From: Marinimicrobium sp050113635
GTDB taxonomy: Bacteria; Pseudomonadota; Gammaproteobacteria; Pseudomonadales; Cellvibrionaceae
Direction: 5' to 3'
NCBI RefSeq assembly: GCF_050113635.1
Contig: NZ_JBNJLT010000001.1
Coordinates: forward strand, 124,001 to 188,000
DNA length: 64,000 nucleotides
The position numbers and the translations under genes were made by a program. Position 1 is the first letter of the stretch; every line of letters starts with the position of its first letter. Below, in pieces: positions 18,336 through 27,768 of the stretch. Below the pieces are notes generated by a model that saw only the letters and a list, made by a program, of their open reading frames with translations, was not told the DNA's origin and did no database searches.

Positions 18336-19580
18336 TTAATTGTCTTCTACCGAATCACTGCTGGTATTTTCTTTAGATATCGCTTCTTCTCGTGCTTCAC
18401 GAGCTCTCAGGGCCTTTATCTCTTCGGATAACCCCTGGGAAAAGAATGCGTCTGGCCCCCATTTAATCTCAGTATTATTGGCTATGTTCGACCTCGGAAA
18501 TTTGTTTCTCAAGTCACAATCAAACCGCCCCAAAAAACTGAACTTTCTATCGGGCTTGTCGTGATCACAAAAATGTGCCAAACCCCAGGTAAACCCTTTT
18601 CCTTGGCCTTCACTAATAAAAACATCCGGTATGTAAGGACCGGCACCCACAGGCATCAGCGATGTTACCGCCGCAATATCAAAATTAATGCCATCCGGAG
18701 AGTATTGAATGGTATTACTTTCGATTCCGTTCCTTATCGCAAAGGCCGCAACGCCGTTGCCAAAACGAAATACGGTGGTTTCATGGCCAGAGTTCAACAC
18801 TGGATTCAATGGATGTTTCACAAAGGGCCCTAGCGGATCGTCAGCAATCGCAACGCCATTCCCGACCAAGCAGTCCGGTTTGTCGCCAAATGCCGCTTTA
18901 TAGTACACATAGATTTTTCCATTAATCACAATCGGATAAGGGTCGTGTATCGAATATTGATCCCATTCACCGGGAGCACCATTCGGAATAACGGCATCAG
19001 CGCACGGAGTCCATGGCCCGTCTGGGGAATCCGCTGACGAAACACTAACGGGGCAATGGTCGCCTTTTAGGCCACTGGGCTCTTCAAACGCCTGGTAGTA
19101 CAGATAGTACTTCCCTTTCCAGAGGAGTATGTCCGGCGTAGAAACCGAACGCCAGCCAGGCTTGGGCTTGTTTGGCCTTGGCACCGCAATGCCCTGCTCC
19201 TCCCAATGAAATCCATCCAGCGAGGTGGCATACCAGATGTCGCTTAGATCCCAGTCTGTTGAAGGGATGTCGTCAGAGCAAAACTCAGCGCCACTCGGTG
19301 GAGAGATCGTGTCTCGCTTGGTGTACCAGACATAGTACTTACCGTTGTCACAGATGATTTTGGACGGATCCCGCCGAGACACTCTCCCATCCTCAAGGCC
19401 ATAATCAAAACCCGTAATCCGCGTGTACTTAAAGCTGGTAAACAACGGATTATCCTCCGGCCTAGGGGTTGGATAGTTTGAGTATAACCGCTCCATTGCT
19501 CGACTCAACGGCCTATCAGGTCGGGTTCTGGGAATATCCCAGGGAAAACCTTTGGTTTTTTGACTGTTCTCAACAGACAT
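18336..19580 (-). CDS. GH117 alpha-1,3-(3,6-anhydro)-L-galactosidase
   Basis: 414 aa from ATG at 19580 (GGAG 8 nt upstream). It matches the GH117 five-bladed propeller family: SFKYTRITGFDYGLEDG, VSRRDPSKII, KYYVWYTKRDT, HDPYPIVINGKIYVYYKA. These enzymes remove the terminal 3,6-anhydro-L-galactose from neoagarobiose and short neoagaro-oligosaccharides, the key step yielding D-galactose and anhydro-L-galactose. No signal peptide is seen, so cytoplasmic. It sits directly after the symporter gene, consistent with uptake of neoagarobiose followed by cleavage. The acidic, Ser-rich tail (ENTSSDSVEDN) is not conserved in the family as far as I know. Confidence 0.92.
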   Translation of the reverse strand: MSVENSQKTKGFPWDIPRTRPDRPLSRAMERLYSNYPTPRPEDNPLFTSFKYTRITGFDYGLEDGRVSRRDPSKIICDNGKYYVWYTKRDTISPPSGAEFCSDDIPSTDWDLSDIWYATSLDGFHWEEQGIAVPRPNKPKPGWRSVSTPDILLWKGKYYLYYQAFEEPSGLKGDHCPVSVSSADSPDGPWTPCADAVIPNGAPGEWDQYSIHDPYPIVINGKIYVYYKAAFGDKPDCLVGNGVAIADDPLGPFVKHPLNPVLNSGHETTVFRFGNGVAAFAIRNGIESNTIQYSPDGINFDIAAVTSLMPVGAGPYIPDVFISEGQGKGFTWGLAHFCDHDKPDRKFSFLGRFDCDLRNKFPRSNIANNTEIKWGPDAFFSQGLSEEIKALRAREAREEAISKENTSSDSVEDN

Positions 19581-19636
19581 ACAAAACTCCAACTAGAAAA
19601 TCTACCCACATTATCAACAACAGACTCAAGCCTATA

Positions 19637-21316
19637 TCATCGACCAGCGGGCCCCGGCGGTGAAGTCCCGGCCCTATACCCCCAAATTCCGAGAAGGATG
19701 ATAGCGCCACCTATTGAAGCGACCAGGGCGCCACTCTCATTTGCGATAAGCGACAAACCCAGCATGATGCAGCCGGTAGCGGCAACCCCCAGAGACACCA
19801 CCTTGTTCCCCCACCGGTTATCCTCTGAGTGGGTCTCTTGACTTATAGAGCTATCGGCCTCTTGTCTGGACTTTTCGATCTCCCTGTAAGCTTTGTACTG
19901 ATGGGCATCTTTGTGTTTGATTCGAGCATAGATCTCTGTCAAGCCCAACAAAATGACGGGCAGGCCAATACCAACGACGGTCTCTGCTTCACGGTCAAGG
20001 CTTAACCCCCAAAGCGCAGGAGCCGCGAATTTCAGAAACCCGTTGACCGTGAGTGTCACCAAGGAGACACCCAACAACAGCTCGCCTCTCTGGTACTTTG
20101 AAAACAACGCCCAAACCGGGGGGAGAAAAAGTGCGCCACCTGTCATCGCCGCTAAAGTAAATACAAAAGAGACGATCCCCCCCATATGGGGAATCAATAG
20201 CGCGACCCCGATAGTGATCATTCCCAGCACAACAGTTGCCAGTCTTCCAACACGAACCAAGTTTTTTTCAGATGATTTCGGTCTTAAGTTCTTGTAAACA
20301 TCATTCGCAATGACCCCCGAAAACAGGTTGATGGCTGTATTCACGGAACTTGATGTTGCAAAAATCATAGCCCCCAGCATCAAACCCAACATACCGACCG
20401 GCAGTACTTCCTTGCAGATAAGAAGGTAGGCACCCTCATTATCCAAACCGTTCAAATCGGGATTGATAACCCGATAGATCATCGGGGGAAGCATCCAGAT
20501 AACTGGGCTTACAAAATACAGTGCACCAAAGAGCAGGCCTACTTTCTTGGCGTCACGCGGAGATGAAACTGATGTATAGCGCTGTACATAGGGCCAATTA
20601 CCCGCAACAAAGAAAAGATTGTAGAGACCAAACACAAAAATAAACGTCCAGCTATAATCGCCACTTACCAGATTGAAGAAACCCTCCGGTGATCGCTCGA
20701 TAAATTCATTGAATCCACCTACCGCCTTCAACGAAAGAGGAACCACAACAATGACCGCAGCTGTAAGAACCGCAAACTGCAAAATATCCGTAACAACAAC
20801 AGCCCACAGCCCTCCTACAGCGGTGTATACCAAAATTACACTACCGAGAATAAAGATACTTAGGGACAAGGGAATGCCGGTACTCACTTCCACAATCTTG
20901 GCAACCGGGTAGAGAAATGCGCCCGTTGAAAAGCTGCCAATCAGCAACAGAATGTAAGTATACGTTTTCTGAACCGGTGCACCCAATCGATCTCTAACAT
21001 ACTGCGATGCCGTTAGCACTTTGGTGCGATTCCAACGAGGGGCGATGTAAAGCCCCACGAGCAACCCGGCAACCGCCATGGTCCACTGGATGGTAATGGC
21101 GACAAGTCCTTGACTATAGGCAATTGAACCCCATGTAACAAAAGTTCCAGATGAGAAAAAACTCATAAAAAGCGATAGACCACTCATCCACCATGGGAGC
21201 GCCCCACCGGCGGCATAAAAGCTTGTCATGTTCTTTCCAGCCCTGGAAAAGCTCATCCCGCAAATCAGGACCAAAAGAGTAAAAACGCCAATAACGCCAA
21301 CATCTACAAAATTCAT
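19637..21316 (-). CDS. Sodium:solute symporter (SSS family)
   Basis: 559 aa with about 13-14 predicted membrane helices and the SSS landmarks: SFYAAGGALPWWMSGLSLFMS, GTFVTWGSIAYSQG, TSSSVNTAINLFSG. A cytoplasmic insert (about 465-500) is charged (KHKDAHQYKAYREIEKSRQE). It should import a sugar or short oligosaccharide with Na+ across the inner membrane. Between the GH16 and GH117 genes the natural cargo is neoagarobiose or a related disaccharide; that is inference from position only. Confidence 0.9.
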   Translation of the reverse strand: MNFVDVGVIGVFTLLVLICGMSFSRAGKNMTSFYAAGGALPWWMSGLSLFMSFFSSGTFVTWGSIAYSQGLVAITIQWTMAVAGLLVGLYIAPRWNRTKVLTASQYVRDRLGAPVQKTYTYILLLIGSFSTGAFLYPVAKIVEVSTGIPLSLSIFILGSVILVYTAVGGLWAVVVTDILQFAVLTAAVIVVVPLSLKAVGGFNEFIERSPEGFFNLVSGDYSWTFIFVFGLYNLFFVAGNWPYVQRYTSVSSPRDAKKVGLLFGALYFVSPVIWMLPPMIYRVINPDLNGLDNEGAYLLICKEVLPVGMLGLMLGAMIFATSSSVNTAINLFSGVIANDVYKNLRPKSSEKNLVRVGRLATVVLGMITIGVALLIPHMGGIVSFVFTLAAMTGGALFLPPVWALFSKYQRGELLLGVSLVTLTVNGFLKFAAPALWGLSLDREAETVVGIGLPVILLGLTEIYARIKHKDAHQYKAYREIEKSRQEADSSISQETHSEDNRWGNKVVSLGVAATGCIMLGLSLIANESGALVASIGGAIILLGIWGYRAGTSPPGPAGR

Positions 21317-21336
21317 ACTAAATTTTACTTTTAGTT

Positions 21337-21378
21337 GATGGGTTACCAGACCGAAAAACGACGGGCTGGTAACACATC
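21337..21378 (-). promoter_or_regulatory. Intergenic hairpin between GH16 and symporter genes
   Basis: An imperfect 13-bp dyad (GATG-G-GTTACCAG with CTGGTAAC-A-CATC) with a 16-nt loop sits in the 90-bp gap. There is no T tract. It could be an mRNA processing or stability element that sets unequal expression of the two genes. Confidence 0.4.
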
Positions 21379-21406
21379 TGTTTTCGGATTACCTAGATCG
21401 TGATGG

Positions 21407-22657
21407 TTACTGGCGCTTTGTGTAGTATCGAACCCAGTCCACTTTCATACTTGTTCCGTCAATCGCTTCGGTCACAGGCCCCGCAATATCAGCCTTTAAA
21501 ATGGCCAAACTTAACAGAATGGTCGTATCGCTGAAGCAAACATTATTTCGCATCTCGTAAAAGAGCTCGCCATCGAAATAGAAACGGAAGTAATCCTCGT
21601 CCCACTCCAAACCATAGCGATGCCACTGTTCGGAGTAGTCTGCAACCTCCTTGGCATGATACTTGGCGACACTGACCCATTGGCTTCCATCGTGGTACTC
21701 AATGTTGTAATCGCTGATCAGGTTCCGGTACTCTCCCTTGGAGGCCCCATACTCTTGCAGCCAGCCATTCCTAAATTCAATCTGACTTACCGGTACTTCT
21801 TTGTCCCAACTCAACTCCAGCCATTTTGGACCGTGTTTCTTGGACACCCAACGCGTGTTCTCCCTTCCATCTATGGCGTAAACCGATTTTGACGGGAGCT
21901 CTTCGAAAACCCCATTGGTTTCAATATCAGTACCTTCCAGGACGGCCAGGTTGTCACCTTTGCTGTACCCTTCGCCGGGCTCCGCTGCTACAACGCGAAA
22001 CTCAGACACGTGGATGGAAGCCGGATTATTGGATGTCAGCCTGACTTTTCGGGTATAGACAGGACGTTTCAGGTCAACCTTATGATCCGGCGAACCATGT
22101 AAAGTGTGATGCAGCTGATCGTCATCATGTGTCACTCTTCCACTGGGCAAGGTATAGGTGTCTGTCCAGTTATGGACATTGGTATTGATGATGTTTGGAA
22201 AATGCCCCTCATTAATATCGATTTCGCAGGCTTTATCGCCTTCTCCAACCCCTTGTTTAGGCCACAGCCAGAATGAATTATTGGTGCCATAAGCACCGGC
22301 ATACTTCATTCGAGCTTCGTAATAGCCATACCCAAAGGTCTCTTTAGTCCAGACGTTTCCTGTCGTCCAATCCTGACCTCCTCGACTCTCCTTTTTGCTA
22401 AGCAAGTAAAGAACTCCATCTTTTACCACAGCATTATCCCGCCAGCGACTACTAAGTACCCACTCATTCTCGGTTGGACCGTTCTGGGATATCCAATTTT
22501 TATCCAGATCATCATTTGAATAATCAAATTCGTCATTCCACTTCATGGTCCATTGACTTAAGTCAATATCACCGTCCGCACTCGCGTGAGAACACGTTGC
22601 CATAGCGGCAACAACGATCATGAACTGTCCGATACCATTCAAAAAATTAATACGCAT
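21407..22657 (-). CDS. Secreted GH16 agarase/porphyranase-like enzyme with inserted discoidin-like domain
   Basis: 416 aa with a signal peptide (to about residue 26). The GH16 jelly-roll begins at about 31 (WTMKWNDEFDYSNDDLDKNW) and the catalytic block ACEIDINEG gives E145, D147 and E150 in the expected E-x-D-x-x-E order. After HTLHG the fold is interrupted by about 145 residues (197-343) that look like an F5/8 type C (discoidin, CBM32-like) domain: VRLTSNNPASIHVSEFRVVA, YAIDGRENTRWVS, WLELSWDKEVPVSQIEF. GH16 then resumes with EQWHRYGLEWDEDYFRFYFDG and ends at VDWVRYY. It should cut beta-1,4 bonds of agar or porphyran; I cannot tell which. It follows the TonB receptor gene by 100 bp. Confidence 0.85.
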   Translation of the reverse strand: MRINFLNGIGQFMIVVAAMATCSHASADGDIDLSQWTMKWNDEFDYSNDDLDKNWISQNGPTENEWVLSSRWRDNAVVKDGVLYLLSKKESRGGQDWTTGNVWTKETFGYGYYEARMKYAGAYGTNNSFWLWPKQGVGEGDKACEIDINEGHFPNIINTNVHNWTDTYTLPSGRVTHDDDQLHHTLHGSPDHKVDLKRPVYTRKVRLTSNNPASIHVSEFRVVAAEPGEGYSKGDNLAVLEGTDIETNGVFEELPSKSVYAIDGRENTRWVSKKHGPKWLELSWDKEVPVSQIEFRNGWLQEYGASKGEYRNLISDYNIEYHDGSQWVSVAKYHAKEVADYSEQWHRYGLEWDEDYFRFYFDGELFYEMRNNVCFSDTTILLSLAILKADIAGPVTEAIDGTSMKVDWVRYYTKRQ

Positions 22658-22757
22658 ACCGTTACCCGTAAGACATTTAGTAATTTAAACTCGGCCTTCC
22701 CATCCAGTAAAGACATGGAAAGACCTATACACGAACTGCACTTTATCGGACTCTATG

Positions 22758-25508
22758 TCACAGCGAAAAGCGCAACGACACCCCATAGGATGGCCCATAT
22801 TGAACGATACTTCTCGTTGCTTCAGGAACTGTGTTATACAGACGCTGACTGGTATCGAGAAGGTTCGTTGCCTCAAGATTCAAACTAAGCTGGTCATTCA
22901 CGTTCCAGCTAGCTGTGAGTGACAAATCCTCATATGAGTCCTGATAGATACCGGACCCACTAAATCCCAACCTGTCCAAAAACTCATCACGCCAGTTATA
23001 GGCGAGACGGACACCCGTCGGCCCCTTCTCCCAAAAGGCTACAAAGTTTATGTTGTTCTCGGACAAGCCCGGCTGGGGCAACTTATTTCCAGAGGGATCT
23101 TCAAAGGGTGTTGTACTCTCAATATACGAGTAAGTTGCCATGACACCCAACCCGTCAAACGGCGAGGGAAGGCGAGGATACGATTGCTGGTACAAAAGCT
23201 CCAGGCCGTCAATGGACCCACCATCACCGTTGATACCTCTAGAGATAAGACCCTGGTTGGATCCGTCCAAAGGATTGACAAAATTAGGGATTGTTTCCGA
23301 CGTCGTTTGCTGTACCACAAAGGACTTGATGTCCTTCGCAAAGTAACCCAAAGATGCGATTCCCTCGTCCCCGAAGTAGTATTCGATGGAAACGTCCAGC
23401 TGATCAGCCTCAAAGGGTTTTAGTTCTGGGGATCCGCCAGTTCCGTTACCACTACCGAAGATCTGTAAATCGTTTTTCAGATCGCCGGTGTTCGGGTACG
23501 ACAGAACACGGGCAGCGCCCGCTCGCACAACGACATCCTCAGAAAGGTTTGCCTTCACCACTGCCGAGGGAAGCAGGTCGTCATTGCTGACTGTTGTCAC
23601 TATCGGAGACGGCTGCTCACCTTCCACCCTCAGAGTACCCGTCGAGGCAAGCTCTCTGGAAAGGTTTCTAGCACCCAGGTTCCCGGATACGGGGACAGCG
23701 CCCAACTCTGTATAGAAATTAATCTTCCCATAAAGCGCGACGAAATCCTCCTCCACGGTGTTGTAACTGGGGGAGCGGGTATCGCAGCCCAACCCCGGAT
23801 TGTTGCCTTCGGAATATGCTTCTGTCTGCGCGGGATCGGGATGGCTACGATAAAATTGCTCCATAACGGTGCATCCACCGGCCTTCATCACTTCCGAGGC
23901 AGAGAGGTAAGACCGCGGCATATCAGGTGCCTCGCCTGAGAGAAAATCAGGACTTGACCAAACTGTGGTAAACGCTTCCAGCTGGTCCGCAGGCGTAGCC
24001 GGACGAAGATCCACCGAATTATTGCTAAATTTAGTCTCAAGTGACGACCAGCGAGCCCCATACTCCAGGCTAAGCGCGTCCGTCAAATCATGGTCGAAGT
24101 CAAAGCGAAAGGCCGAGTGGTCAGTTTGGTACTTCAGAACGCTATCAAAAAGGATCGATAAATGCAGTTCTTCCGGGCCGTTAACCACCGTATTGCCAAA
24201 ACTGTAGGAAGGATACTTGGGCCGATAGTCGTAGGGCGTTGGGGTGGCGTTGTTCGCCTGCAGCCTGAAAAAATTCTGATGTGACCGGCTGTCCGAGTTA
24301 TTGAAAGACAACTCGGAGGTCATCTCAATGGAGTCGGTGACCGCCCAATCGAAGTTCAGGGCGTGGGTAACTACATCATTTGAGAAGCGAGCGTACTCCA
24401 CGTTGGTTTGAACCGGGCGGTGCACCACTCCCTTATACATTACCTCATTCTCCGAAAGTACCGCGTCCGTATGCGCACCAAACCCAGAGAATACACCCAA
24501 CCAGTGGCGATCCCGTTCAGACTCAATACTCGACTCCAGCAGGTCATAGGTAAACTCAGTATTGTCAGTCGGCTGCCATTGGGCGGTAAAGCTGTAGCCA
24601 GCCCGATCGCGTGCATCATCAATCTGCCAGAACCTCGGATCCTGATGGTAGATGCCAAGCACGCCGTCTCCGTTCGGGTCCGGGTTGACCAGCTCGCCAC
24701 CGGGCCCGGTGACGGCATTATATGCGTCTTTATCCTCAAAACTTAGGCCATTTGACAACCGTGTGTAACCAGAGAACGTATTGAACCCATCTTCGCGTAT
24801 GGCGCTTTCCCCATAAGAGCCACTCAGCTGGAAGCCGAGCGTGTCGCCCAGAAACGTGTTCGACACCAAGAAAGACCCCTTTCCTGTTGTCTTTCCTGCT
24901 AGATCCCCATACTGAGCGGAAACGGTGCCCGAGGCGACCAAACCGGCCTTGTCTAACGGTTTTGCAGTGACAATGTTAACTGTACCGCCGACAGCCCCCT
25001 CGATATCATCGGCGGCCGAAAGCTTTGTTACCGTCAGCCGGGAAACAAGATCTGAGGGTACGAGGGACAACAAGCCGTATGACGACGTCGTCAAAGTGTC
25101 CGGCCCCTGACCGCCGCGACCTGCCGCGTCGTAAACCTCTCGACCATTAACCAACACCACATTATTTCGCAGCCCCCGGATAGAGATAGACGTTCCCTCC
25201 CCGATCCCTCGATCAACCTGCACACCGGACACCCGCTGGAGTGATTCTGCAATATTCGAGTCCGGCAACTTACCGATATCCTCAGCAACAATCGCATCAA
25301 CAACTTGCGCCGACTCTCGCTTGATATCCTTCGCTCTGCCAAGGCTCTGCCGGATTCCCGTTGTAACAATCTCTTCTATCACCGGGTTTTCATTCTGTGA
25401 AATTTCTTGGCCAACTGCGGGCATAGCCAGCAACCCAGTCAATAAGATTGTCTTGGATCCCGCTGCCATCATGATTGCGGTGGCAATCGATCTTCTCTTT
25501 AGTCGCAC
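22758..25508 (-). CDS. TonB-dependent receptor 1 (carbohydrate type)
   Basis: 916 aa from GTG at 25508, which has AGGAG 6 nt upstream; an ATG at 25544 in the same frame is the alternative. A signal peptide ends near AVGQ. A TonB-box-like region precedes IEEIVTTGIRQSLGRAKDIKR, then the plug domain (DSNIAESLQRVSGVQVDRG, SISIRGLRNN) and a 22-strand barrel ending GVSLRFSL. It matches the TIGR01782-type receptors that import oligosaccharides in Xanthomonas, Caulobacter and marine gammaproteobacteria. First gene of the eight-gene agar operon. An ATTGTTATC half-site lies at about 25524. Confidence 0.9.
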   Translation of the reverse strand: MRLKRRSIATAIMMAAGSKTILLTGLLAMPAVGQEISQNENPVIEEIVTTGIRQSLGRAKDIKRESAQVVDAIVAEDIGKLPDSNIAESLQRVSGVQVDRGIGEGTSISIRGLRNNVVLVNGREVYDAAGRGGQGPDTLTTSSYGLLSLVPSDLVSRLTVTKLSAADDIEGAVGGTVNIVTAKPLDKAGLVASGTVSAQYGDLAGKTTGKGSFLVSNTFLGDTLGFQLSGSYGESAIREDGFNTFSGYTRLSNGLSFEDKDAYNAVTGPGGELVNPDPNGDGVLGIYHQDPRFWQIDDARDRAGYSFTAQWQPTDNTEFTYDLLESSIESERDRHWLGVFSGFGAHTDAVLSENEVMYKGVVHRPVQTNVEYARFSNDVVTHALNFDWAVTDSIEMTSELSFNNSDSRSHQNFFRLQANNATPTPYDYRPKYPSYSFGNTVVNGPEELHLSILFDSVLKYQTDHSAFRFDFDHDLTDALSLEYGARWSSLETKFSNNSVDLRPATPADQLEAFTTVWSSPDFLSGEAPDMPRSYLSASEVMKAGGCTVMEQFYRSHPDPAQTEAYSEGNNPGLGCDTRSPSYNTVEEDFVALYGKINFYTELGAVPVSGNLGARNLSRELASTGTLRVEGEQPSPIVTTVSNDDLLPSAVVKANLSEDVVVRAGAARVLSYPNTGDLKNDLQIFGSGNGTGGSPELKPFEADQLDVSIEYYFGDEGIASLGYFAKDIKSFVVQQTTSETIPNFVNPLDGSNQGLISRGINGDGGSIDGLELLYQQSYPRLPSPFDGLGVMATYSYIESTTPFEDPSGNKLPQPGLSENNINFVAFWEKGPTGVRLAYNWRDEFLDRLGFSGSGIYQDSYEDLSLTASWNVNDQLSLNLEATNLLDTSQRLYNTVPEATRSIVQYGPSYGVSLRFSL

Positions 25509-25796
25509 TGTTATCTCCTGAGTATTGTTATCTTTTAAACTCATTCGCGAGGCCTCTTATCGCCTCACTATAAAATAGAGTGTTTTCCAGGAGGTTTTTG
25601 ACACATTATTTTTACGTATTTTTGTATAACGGTTGCACTGTCCGAACGAAACCTTCTCTTTCGATGTTAGTCAGTTTATCTTTTTTAAGAAAAATTCGCT
25701 AAGAGCTAAGAAGAGAGAGCGTCGATTCTGACGGGGAGATGTTATTACATAGGTCGCCGCCGCCCCTTTAGGGCGGCGGGAGGTGGTTACCATAGG
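25509..25796. other. Intergenic region between receptor 1 and sulfatase units
   Basis: No gene seen. It holds TTTTTGTATAAC (25619-25630), which resembles the leader of the shared motif in front of receptors 2 and 3, and a 9-bp GC hairpin (arms 25757-25765 and 25771-25779, loop CTTTA) downstream of the sulfatase unit, without a T tract. Confidence 0.45.
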
Positions 25797-25883
25797 CTAC
25801 TGAACCGTATAGGGCTCCCGCTCCTTGGCGGCTTGAACGCGCTCCTCGTAAAGCGCGTCGTAAAATGCTTTACGGCGTTCCAT
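25797..25883 (-). CDS. Possible 28-aa basic peptide coupled to the sulfatase gene
   Basis: ATG follows the sulfatase TAA without a gap (TAAATG), and the frame runs 28 codons (MERRKAFYDALYEERVQ, then AAKEREPYTVQ) to TAG. It is strongly charged and would form a helix. Coupled reinitiation is plausible, but it may be a remnant of a longer protein or chance. I recognise no family. Confidence 0.3.
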   Translation of the reverse strand: MERRKAFYDALYEERVQAAKEREPYTVQ

Positions 25884-27308
25884 TTAAGGATAGGCCTGCA
25901 GCAGAATGTTGGACTGGTTCTTCGCATTCCACTCATTCCATAGCTCGGCCAGTTCCTTCTGTTTTTCTGGGTGCTTCCCTAGCAGGTTTTCGCTTTCGTA
26001 GGGATCATTCGTCATATCGAAAAAGCTTTTTCCAACCCCCGGCAAGGATTGTTGCATATACTTGTATTCCGGCGTACGAACGGCCCATAGGTAGTCTGCT
26101 TCTTCGAGTCGCCAAAACAGGGCCTCATGCGGCGTTCCCCTTCGCTCACCAGTCAAAAATGGTATGAGGTTTACGCCGTCGAGTTTGTCCTCGGGCGCCT
26201 CCGCGCCGGCCAACGCCACGGAAGTCGCTGCGATATCCAACGCTGATACCAACCCATCAAAGCGTTTACCTTTGGGTAAAGTTCCGGGCCAATGCGCCAA
26301 AAAAGGTACATGTACTCCGCCTTCCAGCAGGCTCACCTTGCCGCGTCTGAAAGGCGAGTTGTCAGCCCAGTCGGCATGGGGCATCCAAGACTCGGGATAG
26401 ACCCCGCCGTTGTCCGAAAGGAAGATAATCAAGGTGTTGTCGTACTTACCAGAGCGCCTTAACGCATCCACCACCTTGCCTATACCCTGGTCCATGACGT
26501 CGATCATCGCTGCATAGAGACGCCGCTCCGGATCCTCAATGTGTTGGTACTGATCGATAACCTCCTGAGGCGCTTCCAGTGGTGCGTGGGGGGCATTGTA
26601 GGAGAGGTACAGCATAAAGGGCGAGTCACTCTCGCGCACGAACCGGGCGGCGTCGCGACTAAGCGCGGTGGTCAGGTACTCATCAAAGGTCGCCCCCTCA
26701 TTGTTGCGCAACAGCGGCAAGTACCCACCCTCGTTCACCATATAATCCGGCTTACCACCTTCTGTCAGCAGAGGACGAGTCACGCTAACGCCCTCTGGAA
26801 AATAGTTATGACCTCCTGATAGAAAACCGTAAAAGTAATCAAACCCCCGATTATTGGGGTGGTGATTCGGGGCGGCGCCCAAATGCCACTTGCCGATAAT
26901 ACCGGTTCTATAACCGACTTCCTGCAGACGTGAGGCAAAGGTTCGCTCATGCTCCGGAAGCCCGGCATGTGGGTCGAATGGCGAGTAAGCGACGTTATTC
27001 TCCATCCCAAAACGCGCCTGGTAACGCCCCGTCAGCAAACCCGCCCGAGAGGGACCACAGTAAGGGTGGGTCACATAGCCGTTCTCCATGACTACCCCTC
27101 CGGCGGCCAAATCATCGATATTGGGCGTCCTGATTTCTTTGGAGCCGGTGTGTCCGAGGTCTCCATAGCCCAGATCATCTGCCAGAATCACCAGAATATT
27201 CGGCTGAGTTGCCTCAGCCTCGACGGTCGTGGATAGGAGCAAACACAGTAGTCCCCCTATCAAGCAAGTGAATTGGGACAGACACGAACCCAGACCCATA
27301 ACAGCCAT
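25884..27308 (-). CDS. Type I (S1 family) sulfatase, secreted
   Basis: 474 aa with a signal peptide (to about residue 33). PNILVILADDLGYGDLG supplies metal-binding Asp residues. YCGPSRAGLLTGRY is the C-x-P-S-R formylglycine signature with Cys84, which must be modified by a formylglycine-generating enzyme; none is encoded here. GIIGKWHLG and IIFLSDNGG complete the family motifs. In an agar/porphyran locus it probably removes sulfate from L-galactose-6-sulfate or a galactose sulfate, but the subfamily cannot be fixed by eye. It stands alone on the minus strand, divergent from GH86, with a palindrome (27326-27343) at about -20. Confidence 0.9.
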   Translation of the reverse strand: MAVMGLGSCLSQFTCLIGGLLCLLLSTTVEAEATQPNILVILADDLGYGDLGHTGSKEIRTPNIDDLAAGGVVMENGYVTHPYCGPSRAGLLTGRYQARFGMENNVAYSPFDPHAGLPEHERTFASRLQEVGYRTGIIGKWHLGAAPNHHPNNRGFDYFYGFLSGGHNYFPEGVSVTRPLLTEGGKPDYMVNEGGYLPLLRNNEGATFDEYLTTALSRDAARFVRESDSPFMLYLSYNAPHAPLEAPQEVIDQYQHIEDPERRLYAAMIDVMDQGIGKVVDALRRSGKYDNTLIIFLSDNGGVYPESWMPHADWADNSPFRRGKVSLLEGGVHVPFLAHWPGTLPKGKRFDGLVSALDIAATSVALAGAEAPEDKLDGVNLIPFLTGERRGTPHEALFWRLEEADYLWAVRTPEYKYMQQSLPGVGKSFFDMTNDPYESENLLGKHPEKQKELAELWNEWNAKNQSNILLQAYP

Positions 27309-27768
27309 ATTTCACCTATTTATCGTATATTGTTATCAATATATAGAACGCCCGACCCCTGCTTCACCAAAAACCCAACGCTCCCACCAACCTATCGAAC
27401 AGGCGTTCAAATCATCACGCCAGTGTGACTCTCGTCTCAAAACCGGTTGAATGGCATCTAACCCCACCAACCCACCTTTTGGGATGACTCGAACTAATAT
27501 ATTGTCGACATTATAATGTAACCAATAAAGCCCGCAACCACAAATACAACGCCAAGGGCTCAGCCACCTTGATCCATGCCCAAACAATACACCGACAGTC
27601 GCTGGCATGGGTCGATGTGTCCGCACTCCGCCCCTACCTTCACAGGGATCACGCGAGTGCGTTGCCACCTCGAGCGGTAACGAAAAGGAATTCCGGCTAG
27701 CGGCCCAGGAAGCCGAGGGCAGCTAGTTATCAATAACTTTATAACTAATCATGCTTAGAGGTTTTTAT
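27309..27768. promoter_or_regulatory. Divergent promoter region sulfatase / GH86
   Basis: The 460-bp gap has no credible gene. It contains TATATTG-TTAT-CAATATA (27326-27343), a perfect 7-bp-arm palindrome close to the sulfatase start; ATTGTCGACATT (27501-27512); and GTTATCAATAAC (27726-27737) about 30 bp before the GH86 start. All resemble the recurring ATTGTnnACAAT pattern to differing degrees. Confidence 0.5.

Noticed and set aside
25588..25630. Plus-strand TTGACA-like promoter upstream of nothing
   Set aside because: TTGACA with a 17-bp spacer to TTGTAT reads toward the sulfatase unit, which is on the opposite strand; no plus-strand gene follows for 2 kb.
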